Origin: an uncultured Eubacteriales bacterium
Lineage (GTDB): Bacteria; Bacillota; Clostridia; Christensenellales; Pumilibacteraceae
DNA length: 14,114 nucleotides
Direction of reading: 5' to 3'
Assembly: GCA_900555875.1 (NCBI GenBank)
Contig: USNB01000016.1
Location: 1 to 14,114, forward strand
The translations under genes were made by a program, and so were the position numbers. The notes beneath the pieces are model-generated. The model did no database searches and had not been told where the DNA came from. It saw only the letters and a list, made by a program, of their open reading frames with translations. Shown piece by piece: positions 1 to 7,593 of the stretch (the first letter of the stretch is position 1; each line of letters begins with the position of its first letter).

Positions 1-282
1 CGTCGCACTCCGTATGCCGGCTCGAACGATGTGCGCGATCCGTATCTTTCGCCGGCTTATGCCGATTTCCGCGGCTTTCCGCCCATGCTCATAGTGTGCG
101 GGGAATATGAGACGAGCGAAAGCGACAACCGCATGGTGGCTTCGGGCATGGAGCGGGCGGGCGCGGAAGTGACCGTTCTTGAGTTTGAAGGGATGTTTCA
201 CGATTTTCCGTATATAGCTCCTTTCCTGAAAGAAAGCCGGCGAGCGATGCGTGCGATCTCGGATCATATCGTTCGGAAGTGA
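1..282 (+). CDS. alpha/beta hydrolase (HSL/esterase-like), C-terminal fragment
   Basis: The reading frame is open from the first base and ends with TGA at 280-282, leaving 93 residues of the C-terminal part of a larger gene. The fragment matches the end of the alpha/beta hydrolase-3 (hormone-sensitive-lipase-like) family: a DPYLSP segment, the strand PPMLIVCGEYE, acidic residues E37 and D42 where the catalytic acid is expected, and GMFHDF with H67 as the likely catalytic histidine. Such enzymes hydrolyse carboxyl esters or amides in the cytoplasm; the substrate cannot be inferred. The nucleophile elbow (GxSxG) lies outside the window. No terminator is obvious in the 98 bases before the next gene, which has its own promoter. 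Confidence 0.8.
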   Translation, partial: RRTPYAGSNDVRDPYLSPAYADFRGFPPMLIVCGEYETSESDNRMVASGMERAGAEVTVLEFEGMFHDFPYIAPFLKESRRAMRAISDHIVRK

Positions 283-319
283 CGGTCGGCGGCGATATGT
301 TTAAGTATGGCGCGGCGTA

Positions 320-348
320 TTGACATTGCGCCGTCGGAGTGGTATACT
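320..348 (+). promoter_or_regulatory. sigma-A-type promoter of the RyR-like membrane protein
   Basis: TTGACA (320-325), a 17-base spacer and TATACT (343-348), preceded by TG at 340-341 (extended -10). The predicted start of transcription is near 355. This places an ATG at 339 inside the promoter and supports translation from the ATG at 381. Confidence 0.8.
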
Positions 349-380
349 GTAACAAAACGGATACCACGGAGGAAAATACG

Positions 381-2597
381 ATGCCGGAAAGCGGTGCTCC
401 GGACATTTCGGAGCTTGCGGTCAATATCGTTACCACTGTCTGCCTTGTGCTGACGTTGCTGCTCGTCGGCTACGTTGCGTATCGGCTGATATCGTCAAGC
501 CCGCGCGGTCGATTGCAGTATCTGCGCAGATTCAGGTACGGACAGTTCGCGATAATATACTTCATAGCCATACCCATGGGCGTACTCGCGTATTACGCCG
601 CAGGCAACAGTATCATCGGGTCTATATTGCTTGCCATAGGCGCAAGCGTGGAATTGGTCGTATTCAAATTCGATAACGCTTCATTTTCCGTTCTCATGGA
701 CGCAAACGTATATTATTGCGTCGTTATGGTGATCCTGTATGTTGCGATAGCATGCAACGCCGTGATGTTCACGTTCTCCGTTGCAGGCAGATTTCTCATC
801 AACCGCGTACGGCTTTTTATCGGGAGATCGTCGGTCAAACCGCTTTATGTCGTGGTAGGAGAGGGCAGGAACAATATCTGCATACTCAGATCGGTGGGCA
901 AGGACGCGCATGCCGTACTGCTCGGCGATCCCGATTCCGATCAGACCGACGAGATATATCTTTCGGGTAAAAGCCTGATGCGTATCAACGAGGACAGCGA
1001 TCTCGCCTCGATACTCGCAAAGCTGGGCCGCGGAAGCAAAAAGATGATGGTCATCGTCAATACGGGCAACGATCAGAAAAATCTGATATACCTCGAACGT
1101 ATATGCGCATTTATCGGCAATGCCGAAAAGAAAGGAGAAGCTCTCGGCGATATGCGTTTTTCGGCGTATACGTTCGGCGATCCGAGCTGCGCTTCCGCCT
1201 TTCTTCGCTACGAAGAGCGCACGAAAGGGATGATACGTTATATCGGGAAATACCGTATGACAGCGGTGGATTTCATAGATAAATATCCCATAACGCGCTT
1301 TATGACGGATGAGATAGATACGGAGGTCGCGGCAGTGAAACCCGAGGTGGACGTCAATGTGGCATATATCGGGTTCGGCAAATCCAATTTACAGCTTTTC
1401 CTGACGTCGGTGGAAAACGATCAGCTCATGACGGTCGCGGACGGAAAATACGCGATGAAGCCGGTCTCGTACTGGATCTTCGATAAAAAGGACTCTTCGG
1501 GAGAGAAGAACCTCAATCACAATTATCACAGATACTTCAATGCCATGACCGGTTATACGTTCGTTTCAAAGGACGATTATTTCGAGTTGCCGCCCTTTCC
1601 CTCCGATATAGAACCGGTGGAAGATCACTTTTTTAAGGAGGATATAAATTCCCGGGCGTTCTATATCGATCTTTATTCCAAACTCCGTCCCAAGCCCGGT
1701 CGCCGCGCATATAATTATGTCGTAATAGCGTTCGGCTCCGATATGGAGAACCTCGATCTTGCGGAAAAGATATCGGCGAAGCTGCGTGAATGGGATATAG
1801 ACGGTTTCACGTACGTTTTCGTCAAGATACGCGACGGAGAGTTTGCACGCAGCGTCGTTGAAGCGGATACGGGATATTCCGGGGCGTTCAGAGTCTTCGG
1901 CAAAGAGGACGAGGTGGTGTATAACGTCGATAAAATAACGCGCGAACGCACCGAGCTGATGGCGATGCGCAGGCATGTGCGCTATTCGGAAGAGGGCGCA
2001 GACGCAGGCATGACGGAAGAGGATATCGTTCGCAAGGCAAAGGAAAAGTGGTACGGAAAATGGGTGCAGGTGCAGCGCGAATCCAACGCATACGCCTGTC
2101 TGTCGCTACGCATGAAGCTGAATCTGCTTGGATACGATTACGTTCCCGCCGAAACCGATTGTCCGGACAGGACGGAAGAATTCAATAAACGCTACTTCGC
2201 AGGCGATGAGCCGGAATACTGTAACGGTTCGAGAAGGACCATAGATTACGGCGACTGCGTGTTCAAGGAAGATACGATCCGCGCGCGTTATGCAATGCAG
2301 GAACATCAGCGCTGGAATGCGTATATGATATGCAACGGATATATCCCTGCGACGAAGTACGAAGCCGTGCATTCGGATAAGACGGAACTTATGCGCCGCC
2401 GCAGGCATGGTAACCTCACGACATTTGAAGGACTTAAGGAATACCGGGAGTATGCCGCAAAGTGCCGTGGGACGACTCCGGCGGCAGAAGATGTCATCAA
2501 ATACGATTATCAGCTCATGGATTATGCGTCCGATCTGCTTTCGTGCTGCGGATACAAGATAACAGACAAGAGCGTAACGGACGCGCTTTTCAGGTAA
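381..2597 (+). CDS. Membrane protein with RCK/TrkA-N-like segments and C-terminal RyR-like domain
   Basis: 738 residues. The start at 381 is chosen because GGAGG at 368-372 sits 8 bases upstream and an in-frame ATG at 339 lies within the promoter. Four hydrophobic helices are visible at about 12-36, 55-74, 77-96 and 109-135. The cytoplasmic part then has Rossmann-like strand and glycine patterns near 153-182 (LYVVVGEG), 324-345 (VAYIGFGKS) and 443-465 (VVIAFGS), reminiscent of RCK/TrkA-N ligand-binding domains. The last 180 residues resemble the RyR domain: EHQRWNAYMICNGY (641-654), RRHGNLTTFEGL (674-685), KYDYQLMD (707-714). RyR domains are known from ryanodine receptors and from bacterial proteins often found in conflict or nucleotide-signalling loci. 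I infer a membrane sensor or channel-like protein gated by a nucleotide ligand. No canonical K+ selectivity filter (TVGYG) was seen, so the conducted ion, if any, is unknown. It converges on the TIR-LRR gene. Confidence 0.75.
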   Translation: MPESGAPDISELAVNIVTTVCLVLTLLLVGYVAYRLISSSPRGRLQYLRRFRYGQFAIIYFIAIPMGVLAYYAAGNSIIGSILLAIGASVELVVFKFDNASFSVLMDANVYYCVVMVILYVAIACNAVMFTFSVAGRFLINRVRLFIGRSSVKPLYVVVGEGRNNICILRSVGKDAHAVLLGDPDSDQTDEIYLSGKSLMRINEDSDLASILAKLGRGSKKMMVIVNTGNDQKNLIYLERICAFIGNAEKKGEALGDMRFSAYTFGDPSCASAFLRYEERTKGMIRYIGKYRMTAVDFIDKYPITRFMTDEIDTEVAAVKPEVDVNVAYIGFGKSNLQLFLTSVENDQLMTVADGKYAMKPVSYWIFDKKDSSGEKNLNHNYHRYFNAMTGYTFVSKDDYFELPPFPSDIEPVEDHFFKEDINSRAFYIDLYSKLRPKPGRRAYNYVVIAFGSDMENLDLAEKISAKLREWDIDGFTYVFVKIRDGEFARSVVEADTGYSGAFRVFGKEDEVVYNVDKITRERTELMAMRRHVRYSEEGADAGMTEEDIVRKAKEKWYGKWVQVQRESNAYACLSLRMKLNLLGYDYVPAETDCPDRTEEFNKRYFAGDEPEYCNGSRRTIDYGDCVFKEDTIRARYAMQEHQRWNAYMICNGYIPATKYEAVHSDKTELMRRRRHGNLTTFEGLKEYREYAAKCRGTTPAAEDVIKYDYQLMDYASDLLSCCGYKITDKSVTDALFR

Positions 2598-2625
2598 AAT
2601 AATACTACACGGACGGCAAAACAAA

Positions 2626-2662
2626 ATATCCTCTCTGCCTTTTTACCGGGCAGGGAGGATAT
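2626..2662. terminator. Bidirectional terminator between the convergent RyR-like and TIR-LRR genes
   Basis: The arms 2626-2639 and 2649-2662 pair over 14 positions with one G-T mismatch, around a 9-base loop. On the - strand the stem is followed by a T-rich run (TTTTGTTTTG), a good intrinsic terminator for the TIR-LRR gene. On the + strand the following bases (ATTTTGT) are a weaker U tract. Confidence 0.8.
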
Positions 2663-2705
2663 CCGTATTTTGTATATGGTATGCGTTTTGGAGGCAGCGG
2701 GGTTC

Positions 2706-5432
2706 TTATTTGCTCTCCGTCTGTAAGGACATTAGATATTCCCATGCGGAGAGCTTGCCGCTCATCCCGGAATACTCTTTGCCGCCGAACTTTATGACGA
2801 GACCGTCGCTGTTCTTTTCAAAACACCCGTTTCCCGTTTCCGGCAGCGTATCGGACGTTATCACTATTTCCCTGAGCATTGGGTTATGCGAGAAACAGCC
2901 GTCGGCTATCTTCTTTACGTTTTTGCCGAGCACTATGCGTTCGATGTTCCAGCAGAAGGAAAAATTCTCTTCCGCTATTTCTTCCAGCGTATCGCAGAGT
3001 ATGGCGGTGCGCATATTTTCAATGTCGCGGAAAGCTTTCGTGTCTATCCTGGAAACTCCGTCGGGCAGAGTATAGTCGCCTACATCTGCATTGATGGGGA
3101 ATGTGACCGCCGTTTTGCCGTCGGCAGTCAGCAGCGTTTCGCAGTCTATCTTATAGTTGCGAGGCGTACCTTCGAATCGTATGCGTTTGATCCCGGTGGA
3201 ATAGAACAGGAAATCGCTCGCAACGTCGCGCACGGAATCGGGAAGGACGATCTCTTCCGCGTCCATCAGGAATGAGAACGCGGTGCTTCCTATGGATTTG
3301 AGTTCCGCGGGCAGTTTTCCCGGTAGCAGGGAAGTGCAGCCTCTGAACGCCTTGGCATGTATGGAATTGATGTTGCCCGCATATTTTACGTATTTCAGGT
3401 TGATGCATCTGCGGAAAACGAGTTCTTCGATCTTGCCCACATAGGAGTCGGACATATCCGCTACGGTAATGCGCGGGCAGACCTCGAATGCTCCTTTACC
3501 GATCTCGAAAAGCGTTCTGGGAAATTTGAGATCGCCCAGCGAAGAGCAGTACGCAAACGCGTGCGCGCCTATTTTTTCGAGATCTCCGTCAGGATCCCAG
3601 TTTATCTTTTCGAGATTGGTGCAATGGTAGAACGCCATTTCGCCTATTTCTTTTATCTTGTACGGAAGCGTTACGGAACGCAGCCTGTCGTTGAATCTGA
3701 ACGCTCCTTTCCCTATGATTTCGAAACGATCGGGTATTACGACGTTTTCGTCCGATCCGTTGTATCCGGCGAGAACGGAAGGATCGCTGCCGGCGATGAA
3801 GTCGGTTTTGCCGTTATGAAACAGACATTCTGCGGAATATTCCGAGTCGTAACGGTCGCCGGATCCGTCCGCTCGCAGTTTGAACGTGAACGACGGGCAT
3901 TCGCTCGCTTCCGAATTGTCGGGAGCGGGGACTATCGTCTGTTTGCCGTTTTCGTCGGTGTGCAGCCGCGCGGAGAACGACAATACGTTTTTTCCGTTTT
4001 TTACGGCAGGCAGAGGCGTCACTGCAAATTCTTCCGCGGTAGTGCCGCTGCCGTCTTTTTCCGATATCTCGATCGTATATCCGGATGCGTCCGCGATGCC
4101 TTCGAAATATACGGTCATGTCGGTCTCGTCGAATTCGGGGGCGGGAACGGGAAGTATCGTGCGGACGCGCGCGCCCGAGGCGGCTATTGCCGCTTTTGCG
4201 TTTGCGGGCAGATCTCCGTCTTTGCATATGAACTGTTCGAGCGATGCGCAGTGCATGACGATACGTCCGTTGTATCCTTCGGGCAGACTGCCGGGAAATA
4301 TCAGTTTTGCGAGTTTTGGGCAGTTATGTACGACGATTTCCGCCATGGCGGTTATGCGCTCAGGCATATGTATGCTTTCCAGCGATTCGCATTTGTTGAA
4401 GCAGTACATCGGCAGATACGCCGCGCTTTTCGGCATGACCGCTTCCGTGAGGCTTTCGCATTCCTGGAAGCAATTGAATCCCAGCGTCACGTCATGGCAG
4501 CCCGCGTCGAACGTCACGCTGCGCAGGCTCTTGCAGAGGTAGAAACAGTAATCTCCCACTTCTCTGACGTGTTTATGAAACGTTACGGCGCGCAGGGAAG
4601 TGCAGCCTCTGAACGCTTCGTATGATAAACGCCTTATGGAAACGGGCAGATTGACGCTTTCGAGCGAACCGCAGTCGGCAAAACATCTGTCCTCGATGTC
4701 CTCTACGCCTTCGGGGAGCATGACGGAGCGCAGTTCGTCGTTTTTTGCGAACAGCTCCATGCCGAGCGCGAGCACTCTTTTTCCCGCTATCTCCGCGGGT
4801 ATGTTCGGATAGGCGGATTCGCCCGTATATTTTGTTATCTTTATACCGTCGCGGAAGGGCACGAAAGCGAATTCCTCGGGCGCGGAGTAGTTTATTTTCG
4901 TATCGCGCGCACCCGCTTTTTCAAACTGCTCGATCATCGAATGGATGTGCTTTCTGCTCGCCGGATCAGATGAGCGGCTGAAGAACAGCGACTCTTCGTC
5001 GAACGCGTCGAGAAAAAGACGGTAATGCCGTTCGCGCAGATCTTCGAGGATGCGTTTTTCCGATGATTTCAGCAGTTCGAATACCGATCTGCCGTCGATG
5101 TTCACCGAGTATATCCCGAAAGCAGGCCGCTTCTTTTTTATTTCGAGAGCCGTTTCCACCTCCCAGCACACGGCGCCGCTCGTAACGGAATCTTCATCGA
5201 GGTAACAGCACAGGGCGATGCAGTTATCCATGTTCATGGTATCGCGCACCTGCTTTTTCCAGCTGTCTCCGTATTCGAGTTTGTAATCGTACCATAACCT
5301 TACTCCGAATCGTGCCATCAGCTCTATGTCTGCCGTTATTTTTTCGTTATCCTCGTGAGCATAGCTGAGGAATATGAATTTTTCGCCTTTAGCGGGGTCG
5401 TAAACTCTGTTTTTCTGCGGTATTATTTCCAT
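2706..5432 (-). CDS. TIR domain protein with two BspA-type leucine-rich repeat blocks
   Basis: 908 residues, no signal peptide or membrane helix, so predicted cytosolic. Residues 17-125 form a TIR domain: the first strand KFIFLSYAHEDN, a BB-loop region WYDYKLEYGDSW (47-58), and CWEVETAL (89-96), in which E91 aligns with the catalytic glutamate of NAD-cleaving TIRs such as SARM1. About 195-405 and 535-880 are BspA/LRR_5-type repeats (units such as AFRGCTSLRAVTF and AFYHCTNLEKI). Between them, about 425-530 looks like a beta-sandwich, possibly FN3-like (GYTIEIS). Bacterial TIR domains commonly cleave NAD+ or make cyclic ADP-ribose isomers; LRRs bind protein partners. I infer a receptor-like defence or signalling protein; BspA repeats are more often found on secreted proteins. 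The gene lies 115 bases after the HAD phosphatase, same strand, probably co-transcribed. The ATG at 5432 has only a modest upstream purine run (AAGGA). Confidence 0.88.
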   Translation of the reverse strand: MEIIPQKNRVYDPAKGEKFIFLSYAHEDNEKITADIELMARFGVRLWYDYKLEYGDSWKKQVRDTMNMDNCIALCCYLDEDSVTSGAVCWEVETALEIKKKRPAFGIYSVNIDGRSVFELLKSSEKRILEDLRERHYRLFLDAFDEESLFFSRSSDPASRKHIHSMIEQFEKAGARDTKINYSAPEEFAFVPFRDGIKITKYTGESAYPNIPAEIAGKRVLALGMELFAKNDELRSVMLPEGVEDIEDRCFADCGSLESVNLPVSIRRLSYEAFRGCTSLRAVTFHKHVREVGDYCFYLCKSLRSVTFDAGCHDVTLGFNCFQECESLTEAVMPKSAAYLPMYCFNKCESLESIHMPERITAMAEIVVHNCPKLAKLIFPGSLPEGYNGRIVMHCASLEQFICKDGDLPANAKAAIAASGARVRTILPVPAPEFDETDMTVYFEGIADASGYTIEISEKDGSGTTAEEFAVTPLPAVKNGKNVLSFSARLHTDENGKQTIVPAPDNSEASECPSFTFKLRADGSGDRYDSEYSAECLFHNGKTDFIAGSDPSVLAGYNGSDENVVIPDRFEIIGKGAFRFNDRLRSVTLPYKIKEIGEMAFYHCTNLEKINWDPDGDLEKIGAHAFAYCSSLGDLKFPRTLFEIGKGAFEVCPRITVADMSDSYVGKIEELVFRRCINLKYVKYAGNINSIHAKAFRGCTSLLPGKLPAELKSIGSTAFSFLMDAEEIVLPDSVRDVASDFLFYSTGIKRIRFEGTPRNYKIDCETLLTADGKTAVTFPINADVGDYTLPDGVSRIDTKAFRDIENMRTAILCDTLEEIAEENFSFCWNIERIVLGKNVKKIADGCFSHNPMLREIVITSDTLPETGNGCFEKNSDGLVIKFGGKEYSGMSGKLSAWEYLMSLQTESK
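3326..3350. repeat. 25-base direct repeat in the second LRR block (copy 1)
   Basis: Identical to 4592-4616, 1266 bases away. It encodes the same repeat core (AFRGCTSL) in both LRR blocks. Exact DNA identity within otherwise diverged repeats suggests recent unit exchange or strong constraint. Confidence 0.85.
4592..4616. repeat. 25-base direct repeat in the first LRR block (copy 2)
   Basis: Second copy of the 25-base sequence at 3326-3350, encoding AFRGCTSL near residue 273 of the TIR-LRR protein. Confidence 0.85.
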
Positions 5433-5547
5433 CTTCCGTCTTTATCCTTATCGTTTTTCATGCGCGGCGGGTCATTTCGTATCGTCGCGCGTTTCGGTTC
5501 CGATCTTTATGCCGGGTTATGGTGCACGCCGTATGCGCGAACCGTTT

Positions 5548-6147
5548 CTATTGTTCGGTCTCGGAGATAAGTCCGTCCGTGCTTATCGCATCCTTTTTCA
5601 GCGAGTCGGGAAGAGGCGCCCATCCCGGAGCAAAGAATCTCACGCCCGCGCTTTCCGCGCACTCTCTGTCGTGGACGGAATCTCCTATGAACGCCATTTC
5701 GTCCGTTCCGCAGCCCGCGCCTCGCGCATATTCGAACATGGGATCGGGGGCGGGCTTCGGATGTTCGACGTCGTCCGCGGCGATTATCCTGTCAAAGTGC
5801 CCGAGCAGACCGGCGCCTTCGAGGCCTATGTGAGCGATGTCGTGCTTGCGCGATGTGACGACAGCCATACGCACTCTTCCGGAGAGAGTTTCGATCAGTT
5901 CCTTTACCCCCGCAAAGAGAGGCGCTTTCGACAGTCTGTCCGCATAATCCGAATTCCATTCGCGGTATTCTTCGTCGGTAAAGCCGAAGTCCCGTACCGC
6001 GTCCGCGAGCGGCAGCGAAAAATAGGGGAGTATATCGTTGCATTTTATCCCCTTTCTCGCAAGAGCCGCATCCAGTGCTCCGAGGAACGCCTGCTTTGTA
6101 TCGATAAGAGTACCGTCTATATCGAACAGGATGTGTTTCAATGCCAT
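5548..6147 (-). CDS. HAD-superfamily phosphatase (phosphoglycolate phosphatase-like)
   Basis: 199 residues with all four HAD motifs: DIDGT (nucleophile D9, acid D11), T98 in VVTSR, K131 in HPKPAP, and IGDSVHD with D156 and D160 for Mg2+. The helical insertion after motif I (about 15-80) is the subfamily IA cap. Such enzymes remove phosphate from small metabolites such as phosphoglycolate, sugar phosphates or nucleotides, in the cytoplasm; the exact substrate is not evident. The ATG at 6147 is the only suitable start, though no clear Shine-Dalgarno sequence precedes it. It is the first gene after a consensus promoter and is followed 115 bases later by the TIR-LRR gene, so the two probably form a transcription unit. 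HAD phosphatases are common, so a role with the TIR protein is only possible. Confidence 0.88.
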   Translation of the reverse strand: MALKHILFDIDGTLIDTKQAFLGALDAALARKGIKCNDILPYFSLPLADAVRDFGFTDEEYREWNSDYADRLSKAPLFAGVKELIETLSGRVRMAVVTSRKHDIAHIGLEGAGLLGHFDRIIAADDVEHPKPAPDPMFEYARGAGCGTDEMAFIGDSVHDRECAESAGVRFFAPGWAPLPDSLKKDAISTDGLISETEQ

Positions 6148-6199
6148 TTTTCGTTACCGTCCGTCAAACATATTTTTGCATGCTGCATTCGTATTATAT

Positions 6200-6228
6200 A
6201 TTATATAACAAGATGCGTTTTATGTCAA
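6200..6228 (-). promoter_or_regulatory. Consensus sigma-A promoter for HAD-TIR-LRR
   Basis: On the - strand, TTGACA (6228-6223), a 17-base spacer and TATAAT (6205-6200): an exact match to the vegetative consensus. The predicted transcript start is near 6193, giving a leader of about 46 bases before the ATG at 6147. Confidence 0.85.
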
Positions 6229-6276
6229 CAGCGGAGATCGAAATAACGGCAAAAAACGCGGTTTTACGTTTTTCGC

Positions 6277-6305
6277 TTGACTTTTATCCGTATCGGGTTT
6301 ATGAT
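6277..6305 (+). promoter_or_regulatory. Sigma-A promoter of the DUF4870-like gene
   Basis: TTGACT (6277-6282), 17 bases, TATGAT (6300-6305). The start of transcription would be near 6312, just ahead of the AGGAGG ribosome site at 6317-6322, so the leader is only about 20 bases. It diverges from the HAD-TIR promoter with about 50 bases between the two -35 boxes. Confidence 0.8.
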
Positions 6306-6331
6306 TTATCAAAAAGAGGAGGTGTGCGGAA

Positions 6332-6808
6332 ATGTCCGACGAAGAAAAAGACAGACCCGAGGACGCCGCTCCGGAAGAGGAGCGCGACGGCGGGACTGAT
6401 GAAAAGAGGGAAAACGACACGGCTCCTGTCCGGGATGACGGCGGAAAAGACGGCGGAGGGAAGAAGGATAACGGCAGCGATGAAGCCGCGCGTAAATTCG
6501 TGATGGCTTTCGGGTATATCATCTGGATACTGTTTTTTATCCCGCTCATCATTTACAAGGATGACGCCGAAGCCAAACGCCGTGCGAACGAGCAGCTCAA
6601 CATGCTGATCGTAGGCGTTGTCGGCAACGTGCTTTTCGGCATATTCGCAGGCGTATTCGTCGGCAGCGTTGCCGGCATGATCTTTACCATAGCGGTGGCT
6701 TTGTTCGACGTTGCCATGCTCGTGCTGGCAGTAATGGGCATTGTTTATACCGTTACGGAAAAGGATACGCCGCTTCCGATAATGGGAGCGTTCTCGCTCA
6801 TAAAGTAA
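6332..6808 (+). CDS. Small membrane protein, DUF4870/Tic20-like, with acidic N-terminal tail
   Basis: 158 residues, started at 6332 by AGGAGG (6317-6322), 9 bases upstream. Residues 1-52 are highly charged, rich in D, E, K and G, and probably disordered. Three hydrophobic helices follow at about 54-75, 90-112 and 115-141. The pattern of a first helix ending in IPLII, a charged stretch, then RANEQLNMLIV resembles DUF4870 proteins (usually PLI...RFHANQ). The function of that family is not established. The gene stands alone behind its own promoter, followed by a strong hairpin, so nothing in the context points to a pathway. The family assignment is moderate; the gene itself is certain. Confidence 0.7.
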   Translation: MSDEEKDRPEDAAPEEERDGGTDEKRENDTAPVRDDGGKDGGGKKDNGSDEAARKFVMAFGYIIWILFFIPLIIYKDDAEAKRRANEQLNMLIVGVVGNVLFGIFAGVFVGSVAGMIFTIAVALFDVAMLVLAVMGIVYTVTEKDTPLPIMGAFSLIK

Positions 6809-6832
6809 GCGCTGATCTGTCAGTCGCTGTAT

Positions 6833-6867
6833 CGGCAGACGGTATGTTTTACGCATACCGTCTGCCG
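6833..6867 (+). terminator. Perfect 14-bp hairpin between DUF4870-like gene and exonuclease
   Basis: The arms 6833-6846 and 6854-6867 are perfectly complementary around a 7-base loop (TTTTACG). No run of T follows on either strand, so termination may be weak or Rho-dependent; the hairpin could also stabilise the transcript end. Confidence 0.5.
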
Positions 6868-6905
6868 CTGTTAAGAACAGGAAATATAATGGATGAGGTA
6901 TCCGA

Positions 6906-7523
6906 ATGGACTATATAGCTCTCGACGTCGAGACTCCGAACAGCAAAAACGACGGGATATGCTCTATCGGTACGCTGCTGCTTACCGACGATAAAATAAC
7001 TGACGAATGGTACACGCTCGTAGATCCGGAAGACATCTTCGAGGATTTTAACATGTCCATCCACCATATCCGTCCGCGGGATGTTGCGGGCGCGCCCCGT
7101 TTCGAAGACGTGTGGGAGCGGATCTCCGGATATATAGAGCAGCGCACGGTGATCGCGCATAATGCGGAATTCGATCTGACGGTGCTTGCGAAAGCGCTCG
7201 AGAACAGACACATGCCGCTTCCGGAAATGAGGTATATATGTACCGTCACTCTCGGCAGAAAGGTACACTATTGCGGCACTAACGTGAAAGGCGATCTCGT
7301 ACTGTCCAACCTTGCGGGAACGCTGGGCGTTGAACTCGAAAAGCATCATAACGCGCTCTTCGACACGCGGGCATGCGCGGGTATATTCCTGCGCCTGCGC
7401 GAGATGTACGATTTTTCTCCGGAAGATTATGTGAGAAAATTCAGATATCCCAAACCAGGACGCGAGTTTTTTCCGAAAAAGCGTGCCGGGCGCTCTGCCG
7501 GAAAGAAAGATCCTATCCGATGA
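6906..7523 (+). CDS. DEDDh 3'-5' exonuclease (DNA polymerase III epsilon-like)
   Basis: 205 residues. All catalytic residues of the DEDDh family are visible: D7 and E9 in ALDVET, D90 in IAHNAEFD, and H148 and D153 in HNALFD. The conserved IHHIRPRDVAGAP segment (52-64) is typical of the epsilon/RNase T class. Such enzymes use two metal ions to remove nucleotides from 3' ends of DNA or RNA. It is a stand-alone domain without BRCT, helicase or polymerase parts; residues 181-205 form a basic tail that could bind nucleic acid. The ATG at 6906 is preceded by GAGG (6895-6898), 7 bases upstream. It may serve repair or RNA maturation; the sequence does not decide. A bidirectional terminator follows. 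Confidence 0.9.
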   Translation: MDYIALDVETPNSKNDGICSIGTLLLTDDKITDEWYTLVDPEDIFEDFNMSIHHIRPRDVAGAPRFEDVWERISGYIEQRTVIAHNAEFDLTVLAKALENRHMPLPEMRYICTVTLGRKVHYCGTNVKGDLVLSNLAGTLGVELEKHHNALFDTRACAGIFLRLREMYDFSPEDYVRKFRYPKPGREFFPKKRAGRSAGKKDPIR

Positions 7524-7543
7524 CCTTCGGTAAAAAATGAAAT

Positions 7544-7576
7544 GGACCCCAAAAGTCGGACGAACTTTTGGGGTCC
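7544..7576. terminator. Bidirectional terminator between exonuclease and DUF1934 genes
   Basis: The arms 7544-7556 and 7564-7576 form a perfect 13-bp stem with a 7-base loop. TTT follows on the + strand and a longer T-rich run (the complement of TAAAAAATG) follows on the - strand, so it serves both converging genes. Confidence 0.85.
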
Positions 7577-7593
7577 TTTGCGATCGCCGGGTT

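Noticed and set aside
339..380. Upstream ATG extension of the RyR-like protein
   Set aside because: The ATG at 339 lies in the -35/-10 spacer of the promoter; ATG 381 has a proper GGAGG site.
3357..4625. 422-codon + strand open frame opposite the TIR-LRR gene
   Set aside because: It is antisense to clear LRR repeats, has no promoter or ribosome site, and its composition (many R, F, Y, V) is that of a shadow frame.
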